A stretch of 64,000 nt of DNA, taken from the NCBI GenBank assembly GCA_015060625.1, contig SUYC01000006.1:62001-126000 (forward strand), in the 5' to 3' direction. Origin of the DNA: Xylanibacter ruminicola. Its GTDB lineage: Bacteria; Bacteroidota; Bacteroidia; Bacteroidales; Bacteroidaceae. This document shows positions 1 through 7,509 of this stretch, piece by piece. Each line of letters starts with the position of its first letter. Within the stretch, counting starts at the first letter, position 1. The notes beneath the pieces were generated by a model. That model saw nothing but the letters and a program-made list of their open reading frames with translations, did no database searches and was not told the DNA's origin. The position numbers were made by a program, and so were the translations under genes.

Positions 1-344
1 GTGGCCTGCGACACACGGTTCTGCACGTTAACCGCACACATATCAGGATTGATGCCCTGACGGAACATAACCTGAATCATAGCCGAGCCTGGCGAAGCTG
101 TAGAAGTGATGTAGTCCATGCCCTCAACACCGTTGATACTCTCCTCAAGCGGTGTCACCACGGCATTTTTCACCGTCTCAGCATCGGCACCAGGGTAGCT
201 GGCAATCACCATAATATTTGGTGGTGCAATATTGGGGTACTGCTCAATAGGCAGCGACACCAGTCCGATAAAACCCAGCAATACGATGAGGATAGAGATC
301 ACCGTCGAAAGTACTGGGCGTTTTATAAATGTTGTAAATGTCAT
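1..344 (-). CDS. RND efflux permease, N-terminal fragment
   Basis: N-terminal ~114 residues of an inner-membrane RND (AcrB/MexB-type) proton-driven efflux transporter; the rest lies beyond the left edge. The start reads MTFTTFIKRPVLSTVISI, followed by a first membrane helix, then IEQYPNIAPP and SYPGADAETV, hallmark segments of the porter domain in hydrophobe/amphiphile exporters. The ATG is at 342-344. It sits 26 nt downstream of the membrane fusion protein gene, so the two form an efflux operon transcribed leftwards. The gap holds a T-rich repeat (see 344-376). The substrate cannot be told from the sequence. Confidence 0.93.
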   Translation of the reverse strand, partial: MTFTTFIKRPVLSTVISILIVLLGFIGLVSLPIEQYPNIAPPNIMVIASYPGADAETVKNAVVTPLEESINGVEGMDYITSTASPGSAMIQVMFRQGINPDMCAVNVQNRVSQA

Positions 345-376
345 TTTTTACCTTTTTACTTTTTTACCTTTTAATT
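344..376. repeat. T-rich dispersed repeat word (family F), copy 1
   Basis: The gap between the efflux genes reads as alternating T tracts with TTTACC/TTTACT. Nearly the same ~28-nt word occurs at 62272-62299, where it also encodes the C-terminus of PorX. Its recurrence at two unrelated gene junctions suggests a dispersed intergenic repeat, not a locus-specific signal. Confidence 0.6.
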
Positions 377-1549
377 TTTCATCGCTCCCACGATATCACC
401 GGCAGTCATAGCCTTAGCCTGCTCGTCGATCTTCTGCTGGTAGCGCTCTGGGGTGATAGGGACGATCTCCATACCATCGGTGAGTTTGGTAATTCCATTG
501 GAAACATACTTATCACCAGTCTTCAAACCAGTGGTAACCACATAGTTCATGCCATCGTTCTGTGGCGCAACGGTAATCTCGCTGTACTTCACCTTATTAT
601 CGGCACCCAGCAAGTAAACGAACTTCTTGTTCTGAACCTCGGATACAGCCGACTGTGGGATGATGATGGCCGACGAATTGCTGTGAGGAATCAGGATAGA
701 GCCCGAACCACCACTCTTCAGCACACGCTGAGGATTCTGGAACAGAGCGATGAGCTGTACCGATCCAGTAGCAGCATCAATCACACCACTCATCTTGGTT
801 ACAGTACCATCCAGATTATACAAAGTACCATCGGCCAACTTGAGCTTAACTGGTGGGAACTTTGATACTGCAGCATTCTGACCACCCTCGCCCTTGCTCA
901 TCTCGAGGGCATCCTTCTCTGTCAGAGAGAAATACACCTCCATGGCCGAGTTGTTGCTCACGGTAGTCAGCACATTACCAGTATTTACCAATGCGCCCAC
1001 CTTGTAGGGCAGTGTACCTACCACACCTGCGGCAGGACTCTTCACATAGCAGAAGCTCAGCATCTCCTTAGCCGAAGCCAATGAAGCCTCAGCCTGGGCC
1101 AGACCAGCCTTTGCCTGCTCATACTGATTAGTAGCACTCTGAAGTTCAAAGTCGCCAATCACACCATTCTCGTGCAACTTCTGTGCGTTCTCATAGCTCA
1201 ACTTGGCAGTATTGAGCGAAGCCTTAGCTGTATTTACGCTGGCCTGAGCCTGGCGCACCTGAGCCTGATAAGTAACGTTATCAATCACAAACAACACCTG
1301 TCCAGCGCTCACAGTCTGACCTTCCTTCACGTTAACCTGCGTAATGAATCCAGCCACCTTTGGACTAATCTGTACATCCTGCACACCCTTGATGGTTGCG
1401 GGGTAAGTGGTCTGGGTTGTAGAACTCTGAGTACCTACCTCAACTACAGGGTACTCGTTGTCGCCAAAATTGGGGCGACCACCGCCACCACCGCATGATG
1501 ACAAGATCAGCGATGCAACGGTCATTACCAAAAACATTCTTTTCTTCAT
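371..1549 (-). CDS. RND efflux membrane fusion protein (periplasmic adaptor lipoprotein)
   Basis: Periplasmic adaptor (HlyD/AcrA family) linking the RND permease to an outer-membrane channel. The chosen start gives MKKRMFLVM, a hydrophobic stretch and lipobox LSSC, so it is probably a lipoprotein; an in-frame ATG four codons upstream (1561) adds nothing to the signal. It then shows a barrel-sandwich strand (VQISPKVAGFITQVNVKEGQ), an Ala-rich alpha hairpin (about residues 90-160), the second lipoyl half (VKSPAAGVVGTL), a beta barrel and the membrane-proximal end. First gene of the efflux operon. Its leader carries a 12-bp hairpin right after the promoter. Confidence 0.93.
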   Translation of the reverse strand: MKKRMFLVMTVASLILSSCGGGGGRPNFGDNEYPVVEVGTQSSTTQTTYPATIKGVQDVQISPKVAGFITQVNVKEGQTVSAGQVLFVIDNVTYQAQVRQAQASVNTAKASLNTAKLSYENAQKLHENGVIGDFELQSATNQYEQAKAGLAQAEASLASAKEMLSFCYVKSPAAGVVGTLPYKVGALVNTGNVLTTVSNNSAMEVYFSLTEKDALEMSKGEGGQNAAVSKFPPVKLKLADGTLYNLDGTVTKMSGVIDAATGSVQLIALFQNPQRVLKSGGSGSILIPHSNSSAIIIPQSAVSEVQNKKFVYLLGADNKVKYSEITVAPQNDGMNYVVTTGLKTGDKYVSNGITKLTDGMEIVPITPERYQQKIDEQAKAMTAGDIVGAMKN

Positions 1550-1587
1550 ACTAACTATCATGTATCTAATTTAATCCAAACACAATT

Positions 1588-1628
1588 CAACCCGAAAACT
1601 TTGCGTATTACACGCGGTTTTCGGGTTG
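1588..1628 (-). promoter_or_regulatory. Leader hairpin of the efflux operon
   Basis: A perfect 12-bp inverted repeat (CAACCCGAAAAC at 1588-1599 and its complement at 1617-1628) with a 17-nt loop. The -7 box lies at 1629-1636, so the transcript should begin a few bases into the hairpin and start with a stem. It could control mRNA stability, or it could be a DNA operator. Confidence 0.55.
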
Positions 1629-1636
1629 CAAAGATA
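1629..1636 (-). promoter_or_regulatory. -7 promoter box TATCTTTG for the efflux operon
   Basis: The reverse complement of CAAAGATA reads TATCTTTG, matching the Bacteroidota TAnnTTTG -7 element. It lies 80 nt upstream of the fusion protein start. Confidence 0.6.
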
Positions 1637-1723
1637 CGAAAATTATATCTTACGATATATTCTTCTGAATAAACTTTTAACGTTTATTGCCTATAGCCTA
1701 TAGAGCAACGCATTTTTTAACAT

Positions 1724-2188
1724 TTAGAATGGGAATACCAAACCAACATTCAGTGTGCTATGACCATCGTACTGAGTTTTGTAGCAGTACTCGCACTTGA
1801 ACGAAAGATTGGCATTGAGAGGGTACTCCATACCGCAACCGATATTGAGGCCGAGTTTTGAGTCGCTACCCTCATCGTAGCTCCAGCCCATGACATTCAA
1901 ACCAGCCAAAGGATAGATGATAAACTCACTGTTGGGGATACGGAACAGATACTCCACATTGACATTGGGATTCCACATGCTCACGTGATCCTTGTTGAAA
2001 AAATAATCGAACTGGGCAACGCCACGTACATTCTCTGCAAACTCATAGCCAATATTGGCACCAATACCACAGTTGTTAGGTGAGTCAAGTAAATAATTGA
2101 AATGACCGCTGATTGTGGTCTTACCTACCTGAGCAAATGATGCCATGCTGAACATCATCACACTAAGAACCATTAAGATTTTCTTCAT
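1724..2188 (-). CDS. Small outer-membrane beta-barrel protein
   Basis: 154-residue exported protein with signal peptide MKKILMVLSVMMFSMASFAQ. The mature part alternates hydrophobic and polar residues in short strands and ends in LNVGLVFPF, a C-terminal aromatic typical of outer-membrane barrels of the porin/OmpW-like superfamily. About eight strands fit the length. No catalytic motif is seen. It is separated from the efflux operon by ~160 nt containing that operon's promoter, and follows the HGSNAT-like gene on the same strand. The substrate or role is unknown. Confidence 0.75.
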   Translation of the reverse strand: MKKILMVLSVMMFSMASFAQVGKTTISGHFNYLLDSPNNCGIGANIGYEFAENVRGVAQFDYFFNKDHVSMWNPNVNVEYLFRIPNSEFIIYPLAGLNVMGWSYDEGSDSKLGLNIGCGMEYPLNANLSFKCEYCYKTQYDGHSTLNVGLVFPF

Positions 2189-2234
2189 AACTTTTGTTTT
2201 TAAGAATTAAATTAATACTACAAAATTTACTATA

Positions 2235-3308
2235 TCATAGTTTGATATAAATCTTTTTCCGATATAACACATAACCGATAGCGAAATTCAGGAGTACAAA
2301 GTAAACAGCATAGGCCAGCGACGCCCACTTGAGGGGCGCGATCACCGCATGAATGCCATTATATACCATTTCGGATACTTCGATATTTTTCAACAGAATA
2401 GCCAACAGTTCGCTCGACACATACAGGGCCAGCGCATTCACACCAAACACGTGGAAGAAGGTGGTCCAACCGCTCTTCTTCTGTATGTCGATCACATACA
2501 TCAGCAGGGCCTGCAGCAGCGAAGCCAAACCGCACGTCATGAGCACGTAGCTGGGACTCCAGATGCGCTTGTTAAGAGGCAGACCATAGCTGAGCAGGTA
2601 GCCGCCAATCACACATACTGCACCTACCACAAACAGGGCAATCACCTTCTGTTCAACCGTTTCACGCTTGCGAATCAGCATGCCACAATAGAAGCCCAAC
2701 AGTACATGGGCTACCGATGAGATGGTACCCACCAAGCCCTCGGGGTCAACAGGACTTTTATGATAGATATGCTCGTAGCCAAACAAGCGCAGATCGACAC
2801 GTGCCAGCACATTGGTATTGGCATCCTCGGCATAGCCGTTACCCAATAGCAGAATGAGCGAATAAACAGCCAGCAAGATAGCCATCACGGGCAGCGTGTA
2901 CTTGTGATTACAGAACAAGGCAAACAGCGATACGATACCATAGCACAGGGCGATGCGCTGCATGACAGCCCAAATGCGCAGATGCCCGAAGCACAGCAGG
3001 TCGCCCTCGATGGCATGGTCGAACCAGTTGATGAATAGACCGATGGCAAACAGCAGCACCGTGCGCTTCACGATGCGCCGGATGACCAATGGGGTTGGCT
3101 TGAACTCAGACTTGACCAATGAGAGATAGCACGAAATACCCATGATGAACAGGAAGAAGGGGAACACCAGGTCGCAGGGCGTCATGCCGTTCCACTTAGA
3201 GTGGCGCAACATCTCAAAGCTCTCGCCCCAACCGTTGTTCACCAGTATCATGCCTGCCACGGTGATACCGCGCAACAAATCGAGACTGACTAATCGCTGA
3301 CTCTTCAT
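2235..3308 (-). CDS. HGSNAT-like membrane protein (DUF5009/DUF1624 type)
   Basis: About 357-residue polytopic membrane protein of the heparan-alpha-glucosaminide N-acetyltransferase-like family. It opens with RLVSLDLLRGITVAGMILVN, the family's LDxLRGxxxxxMxxVN signature, followed by NGMTPCDLVFPFFLFIMG and roughly nine further hydrophobic helices. The human homologue acetylates terminal glucosamine of heparan sulfate across the lysosomal membrane; bacterial relatives (NagX-like) are associated with amino-sugar use. It is 19 nt downstream of the GH89 gene on the same strand, so both probably act on alpha-linked (N-acetyl)glucosamine. An ATG at 3317 is an alternative start. Confidence 0.85.
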   Translation of the reverse strand: MKSQRLVSLDLLRGITVAGMILVNNGWGESFEMLRHSKWNGMTPCDLVFPFFLFIMGISCYLSLVKSEFKPTPLVIRRIVKRTVLLFAIGLFINWFDHAIEGDLLCFGHLRIWAVMQRIALCYGIVSLFALFCNHKYTLPVMAILLAVYSLILLLGNGYAEDANTNVLARVDLRLFGYEHIYHKSPVDPEGLVGTISSVAHVLLGFYCGMLIRKRETVEQKVIALFVVGAVCVIGGYLLSYGLPLNKRIWSPSYVLMTCGLASLLQALLMYVIDIQKKSGWTTFFHVFGVNALALYVSSELLAILLKNIEVSEMVYNGIHAVIAPLKWASLAYAVYFVLLNFAIGYVLYRKKIYIKL

Positions 3309-3341
3309 AATTATCAATTATCAATTGTCAATTATCAATTA
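3309..3341. repeat. Dispersed repeat word (family A): ATTATCAATTGTCAATTATC
   Basis: About 33 nt of alternating CAATTATCAATTGTCAATT between the GH89 and HGSNAT-like genes. Related words are at 17210-17243 (inside GH31), 54981-54991 (pyrH start), 56813-56823 (pssA start) and 56867-56878 (psd end). Here the repeat encodes the last residues and stop codon of GH89 (LIDN-stop). Confidence 0.75.
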
Positions 3342-5568
3342 GTTGCATCGCTTCCAAAGCGATGTCAACTGGACTGCCTTCGGGGGCAGCTGAGTAGGGC
3401 GTCTGGTCGAGCGTCCAGGGCTCTTCCATGGCGTAATAATCGAGTTTTATCTCCTGAGGCAGTGCCATCTGGAACAGTTCGGCAGCTGTCTTGGTGGCAT
3501 TCGGACCACCACCCAACAGTTCGGGCTGTGGGGCTGTCTGCGCCTTCATCTGGGCAGCCAGAGCATCAAAATACGCTTTCCAGCGCACATAGTAAAAGTC
3601 CTTCAGCAAGCCCTGCCACTCCTTGTGGGCATAATCGCGCAAACCACCTGTATCGGCACAGTAGCGGTTGCCCCACGTCGTGATCTGTACGCGCGCATTC
3701 CATTCGTATAGCTTTTTCTCCTCGGCAGTCGTGCCGGCATTCAGGGCAGCCTGCGTCCAGTGCCCCAGTCGGAACTCTGTGCGCGTGCCAAGCAACTTAT
3801 CCTGCATCAGCAGCATGTCCAGGAAACGTTTTGCATCCTTATCAAAGCATTGCCGACTGAAAGCCTTGTAGTCGGCAATCGTTTTGTGATACTGCAAACG
3901 AGCCTGATCGGCCAATGCCTGGCGGGTGATATCCACCAGATCATATTCAAAATTATTGTTGCCCCGATACTTCTCGGCCACACTGTTCATCAGTTCTGCA
4001 GCCCTCTTGGTATCGGCAGGATCATAGTAGTTCTTCATCTTCGACCACGAAGATGCCTGAAAGTTGTTCAGCGAGGGACGCCCACAGAAGATACTCTCAT
4101 GAGGCCCTTGCTGATTGTTGCCAGCAGGACAGTTATAGATACTCTGCACCAACACGAGCCAAGCCTGTTCGATAGTCTTATCCTCTACACCATAGCGAGC
4201 CTTCACATAGTTCTTAATCCAAACCTCCTTAGTAAATTTCTCGCTACGCCATGGCAGTTCGCTCATCAGTTCGAACATCACGGGGTTATTCTCCGAGCCC
4301 TCCATCGTAAAACCGATGCCTTTGAGGTTTGAACTTTGAGCTTTGAGCTTTGAATTTTTCAGCATATAGAAATTGTCGAGCAACTGGTCCATACGTCCAT
4401 GCAAACCAACGTTGGCGCCGAAGTTCTCCAACAGGCAGAACAACCACTGGTGCTGTTTATATCCCTGTTCGCGCTTCCAGATGCTGGGGATACCGAACAT
4501 GGGACGGCACTCCGAGAAGAGGTCGAGCACCAGCAGGTCACCCGTCTTCATGCCATCCACCATCGACTCGCGAGGATTCTCGGTCCACCCCTGAATCACC
4601 CATACGGCCTTGGGATTTACACGCTTCATGGCCTGCATCATCGCCTGACCAGCTTTGGCATAATCAAGGTTAGGATCGTCGTTACTCTCATGGAAAGGAT
4701 CCATCGAATAGTAGTCGGCCTTACCAAACAGTTTGGTGAGCTCATTATAATATAAGGTGGCGATTTCAGCAAATCGCGCATCCGTAGGCAACAGATTAGC
4801 AGGCCGCTGGAAACCGTTCCACAGTCCGGCATCAGCCACATTGAGCCCCAGACGCTGCTTGGCATCGTGAGGCACCATGCCACAATAGCCAGGTAACACG
4901 GGATGCATGCCCAGTTGTTTCATACGTGCCAGGATCTGCTTCTGCAACTTCTCCTGTCGGGCATACCACGACAGGGGCAGTGGACCGCCCCACCCTTCAA
5001 GGTTGTTCATCTCCCACCAAGCCAAGAAAGCCGGACCAGCAATAAACTGCCCCACCTCTTGCTCGGTGTAGCCCAACTTGAGCAGCATGTTGCGCCACAC
5101 GCACTCTTCACCCACAATAGCCAACGGCAAATTGACGCCATGCAGCGCCATCCAGTCTATTTCTTTCTCCCAGCGTTTCCAGTCCCAGAAAGCCATGGAG
5201 TATGAGAAAGTGCAGTAATTGAAATCGTAGCGCAGCGCCAAGTCTGTCTCATGACGCTCCTTCGCCTTCACAGCAGGCAGACGGGCAGGCAGTTTAGTCT
5301 GCATCTGATTCCACGACAGATGCACACCTGCATAATATTTAAGATACCAGTTCAGTCCAGAAGCGATGTTCACCCACGTATTACCGCGAATCACCACCTT
5401 CGTGCCCGCCTGGTCGAGTTCAAAGAAATCCTTGTTGCTCTTCACCAGTTGGGTTTTGAACTTGGCCGATGCACCCTTGTCAATTCTCTCGAGCAAATCA
5501 TCCACAGGGTTTGCCCATATCTGCACAGAAAGCAGAAAGCCAATAATAACAGTTAGTAGTTTCTTCAT
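3328..5568 (-). CDS. Alpha-N-acetylglucosaminidase (GH89, NAGLU family)
   Basis: 746-residue secreted glycosidase that removes terminal alpha-linked N-acetylglucosamine, as in heparan sulfate or mucin-type caps. It has signal peptide MKKLLTVIIGFLLSVQIWA, then the three NAGLU domains: N-terminal small domain, catalytic barrel (RYDFNYCTFSYSMAFWDW, WEKEIDWMALHGVNLPL, YCGMVP) and C-terminal helical domain. By comparison with human NAGLU, the two catalytic glutamates should be E294 (DPFHES) and E423 (FTMEGSEN). Residues ~404-416 (SKLKAQSSNLKG) are encoded by a CAAAGCT/CAAAGTT repeat and look like an in-frame insertion in a loop just before E423. The C-terminus is formed by another repeat. First gene of the pair with the HGSNAT-like protein. 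Confidence 0.95.
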   Translation of the reverse strand: MKKLLTVIIGFLLSVQIWANPVDDLLERIDKGASAKFKTQLVKSNKDFFELDQAGTKVVIRGNTWVNIASGLNWYLKYYAGVHLSWNQMQTKLPARLPAVKAKERHETDLALRYDFNYCTFSYSMAFWDWKRWEKEIDWMALHGVNLPLAIVGEECVWRNMLLKLGYTEQEVGQFIAGPAFLAWWEMNNLEGWGGPLPLSWYARQEKLQKQILARMKQLGMHPVLPGYCGMVPHDAKQRLGLNVADAGLWNGFQRPANLLPTDARFAEIATLYYNELTKLFGKADYYSMDPFHESNDDPNLDYAKAGQAMMQAMKRVNPKAVWVIQGWTENPRESMVDGMKTGDLLVLDLFSECRPMFGIPSIWKREQGYKQHQWLFCLLENFGANVGLHGRMDQLLDNFYMLKNSKLKAQSSNLKGIGFTMEGSENNPVMFELMSELPWRSEKFTKEVWIKNYVKARYGVEDKTIEQAWLVLVQSIYNCPAGNNQQGPHESIFCGRPSLNNFQASSWSKMKNYYDPADTKRAAELMNSVAEKYRGNNNFEYDLVDITRQALADQARLQYHKTIADYKAFSRQCFDKDAKRFLDMLLMQDKLLGTRTEFRLGHWTQAALNAGTTAEEKKLYEWNARVQITTWGNRYCADTGGLRDYAHKEWQGLLKDFYYVRWKAYFDALAAQMKAQTAPQPELLGGGPNATKTAAELFQMALPQEIKLDYYAMEEPWTLDQTPYSAAPEGSPVDIALEAMQLIDN
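4321..4357. repeat. Short direct repeat inside the GH89 gene (family E)
   Basis: Tandem 7-10-nt units of the type TTTGAGCTTTGAG/TTTGAACTTTGAG run for ~37 nt and stay in frame, encoding Lys/Ser/Gln-rich SKLKAQSSNLK. The low-complexity DNA differs sharply from the flanking conserved coding sequence. Confidence 0.65.
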
Positions 5569-5570
5569 GA

Positions 5571-7007
5571 TTATACAAGTTTCATTTCTTTTGCCTTTGC
5601 CATCAGCAGTGCCATGAGTGGTTCACGCTCATTCTCCACCTTATTATCTAATACAGCATCCTTCAGATACTGTTTCAGCACCCCCACCTCACGGCAGGGT
5701 GAGAGATGAAACATCTCCATAATCTCATTACCATCAATCACCGGCTGCAGCAGGCGCACGTAGTCCTTCTCTTTCAAGTCGGTCAACTTTTCGCGCACCA
5801 TACGGAAGTTCTCGAGGAACATTTTTTTGCGCACCTCGTTCTTCGAGGTGATATCAGCCTCGCACAGCGTCATCAGGTCTTCGATATCCTCACCCGCATC
5901 GTTCATCAATCGCCTAACAGCCGAATCGGTCACAATCTCGTCGGCAATCACGATGGGACGCATGTGCAGGTCAACCAGCTTCTGCACGTATTTCATTTTC
6001 ATGTCGAGTGGCAACATGAGACGACGGAATATCTGGGGCACCATCTTGGCACCTATCATATTATGATTATGGAAAGTCCAGCCGATGGCAGGATCCCAAC
6101 GTTTCGATTTGGTTTTCCCCACATCGTGCAACAGGGCAGCCCAGCGCAACCACAGGTTGTCGGAGTGCTGCGCCACATTGTCGAGCACCTCGAGGGTATG
6201 GTAGAAGTTATTCTTGTGGGCGCGCCCGTTCTTCTGTTCCACGATATCCAATGCAGCCAGTTCGGGCAGGATGATGCTGAGCAGTCCGCAACGCTGCAGG
6301 TCCACAAAACCGCGCGAGGGTGTTTTAGAAAGGATGATCTTGTTGAGTTCGTCCTTGATACGCTCGCCACTCACGATCTGGATTCTGTCGGCCATGCGCT
6401 CCAAGGCCACAAAGGTTTCTTCCTCAATCTGGAAGTTAAGCTGGGTGGCAAAACGAATGCATCGCATCATGCGCAAAGGGTCGTCGCTGAAGGTGATGCC
6501 TGGCTCCAGTGGGGTGGCAATGATACCATCCTCCAGGTCGGCCAAGCCATTGAACGGGTCAACCAGTTCGCCAAAGCGATCTTTGTTCAGACAGATGGCC
6601 ATCGCGTTGATGGTAAAGTCGCGACGGTTCTGATCGTCCTCCAACGTACCGTTCTCGACAATGGGTTTACGGGAGTCGTGACTGTAGCTCTCCTTGCGAG
6701 CACCCACAAACTCCACCTCGTACTCTGTTCCCTTCTGCCAGAACTTTACCTGTGCAGTTCCAAAGTTACGGAACACGCTCAGATGAGCTTTCTTGCCTAC
6801 GATGCGCTTGAGTTCCTCGGCCACCTTGATGCCGCTGCCAACCACCACCACATCGATATCGTTTGACGGACGCTCCAGGAATATGTCGCGCACATATCCG
6901 CCCACCACATAGCACTCCAAACCTAATCGGTCTGCAGCCTCGCTAATTTGGTGGAAGATGTCCTGATTCAATATCTCTGCTAATTCCTCGTCGCTATATA
7001 AATTCAT
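5571..7007 (-). CDS. CCA-adding tRNA nucleotidyltransferase with HD domain
   Basis: Adds or repairs the 3' CCA of tRNAs; here tRNA-Lys at 17.8 kb lacks an encoded CCA, so such an enzyme is needed. The class II nucleotidyltransferase head shows GGYVRD (36-41) and the metal-binding pair D50/D52 (NDIDVV). It is followed by the RNA-binding segment RRDFTINAMAI, an arm domain (DPLRMMRCIRFA) and an HD phosphohydrolase domain (LLHDVGKTKSKRW). The start at 7007 was chosen because the upstream in-frame ATG at 7031 lies inside the promoter -7 box (7029-7036). It ends two nt from the GH89 start and may be co-transcribed with it. Confidence 0.93.
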   Translation of the reverse strand: MNLYSDEELAEILNQDIFHQISEAADRLGLECYVVGGYVRDIFLERPSNDIDVVVVGSGIKVAEELKRIVGKKAHLSVFRNFGTAQVKFWQKGTEYEVEFVGARKESYSHDSRKPIVENGTLEDDQNRRDFTINAMAICLNKDRFGELVDPFNGLADLEDGIIATPLEPGITFSDDPLRMMRCIRFATQLNFQIEEETFVALERMADRIQIVSGERIKDELNKIILSKTPSRGFVDLQRCGLLSIILPELAALDIVEQKNGRAHKNNFYHTLEVLDNVAQHSDNLWLRWAALLHDVGKTKSKRWDPAIGWTFHNHNMIGAKMVPQIFRRLMLPLDMKMKYVQKLVDLHMRPIVIADEIVTDSAVRRLMNDAGEDIEDLMTLCEADITSKNEVRKKMFLENFRMVREKLTDLKEKDYVRLLQPVIDGNEIMEMFHLSPCREVGVLKQYLKDAVLDNKVENEREPLMALLMAKAKEMKLV

Positions 7008-7028
7008 TATATATACCTTTTTAGGTTG

Positions 7029-7036
7029 CAAAGATA
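7029..7036 (-). promoter_or_regulatory. -7 promoter box TATCTTTG for the CCA-adding enzyme
   Basis: The reverse complement reads TATCTTTG; the ATG at 7007 follows ~22 nt downstream. It overlaps the alternative upstream start and therefore decides the start choice. Confidence 0.65.
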
Positions 7037-7070
7037 CGTCTTTTTTTCCTTTCCACCAATTATTTTAGCA

Positions 7071-7349
7071 TTAATAAATAAAATAATCCTTGTTTGTCTT
7101 CTTTTTAATATTCTCTTTAATGCTGGAATATAAAGGATCATATTTGGCATTGGGTTTGATTATCGTAAAGCCCTTTACCTTTATGATGTAGTTTTCGACA
7201 CTGTCGGCCGACATCTGATCGAGATGTAGCGACTCATTATAAAACGCCTCCATTTCCGGCAACGAGTTTTGCGTCAACAGAGGTTTCTCTCCGTAGTAAG
7301 CAAGTCCAATCAGAAGGACCGCAGCAACTATCGACAACAGTTTTTTCAT
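7071..7349 (-). CDS. Small exported hypothetical protein
   Basis: 92 residues. The N-terminus MKKLLSIVAAVLLIGLAYYG is a signal peptide or membrane anchor; the rest is a short periplasmic segment rich in Lys, Asn and Tyr (SADSVENYIIKVKGFTIIKP) with no recognised motif. A TATCTTTG box at 7375-7382 on the same strand supports its own transcription. Function unknown. Confidence 0.65.
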   Translation of the reverse strand: MKKLLSIVAAVLLIGLAYYGEKPLLTQNSLPEMEAFYNESLHLDQMSADSVENYIIKVKGFTIIKPNAKYDPLYSSIKENIKKKTNKDYFIY

Positions 7350-7374
7350 TTGCGTATAGTTTTCTAAGTGGGAG

Positions 7375-7382
7375 CAAAGATA
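7375..7382 (-). promoter_or_regulatory. -7 promoter box TATCTTTG for the small exported protein
   Basis: Reverse complement of CAAAGATA, 25 nt upstream of the ATG at 7349. Confidence 0.55.
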
Positions 7383-7454
7383 CGTATTAATTTTGAAACC
7401 ACCAAACTTTTTTTAGCAAAATCACGCATTTTGGTATTAAATTGTCACAAATAT

Positions 7455-7485
7455 TTTGTCATATCGCCTAAAAACGCTACCTTTG
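7455..7485 (+). promoter_or_regulatory. Promoter of the AGCS symporter gene
   Basis: TTTG (7455-7458), 19 nt, then TACCTTTG (7478-7485): a textbook Bacteroidota -33/-7 promoter. The ATG at 7510 is 25 nt downstream, which rules out the longer frame opening at 7456, since that would start upstream of the transcript. Confidence 0.75.
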
Positions 7486-7509
7486 CGGCAACAAATCAGT
7501 TGTTTGATA

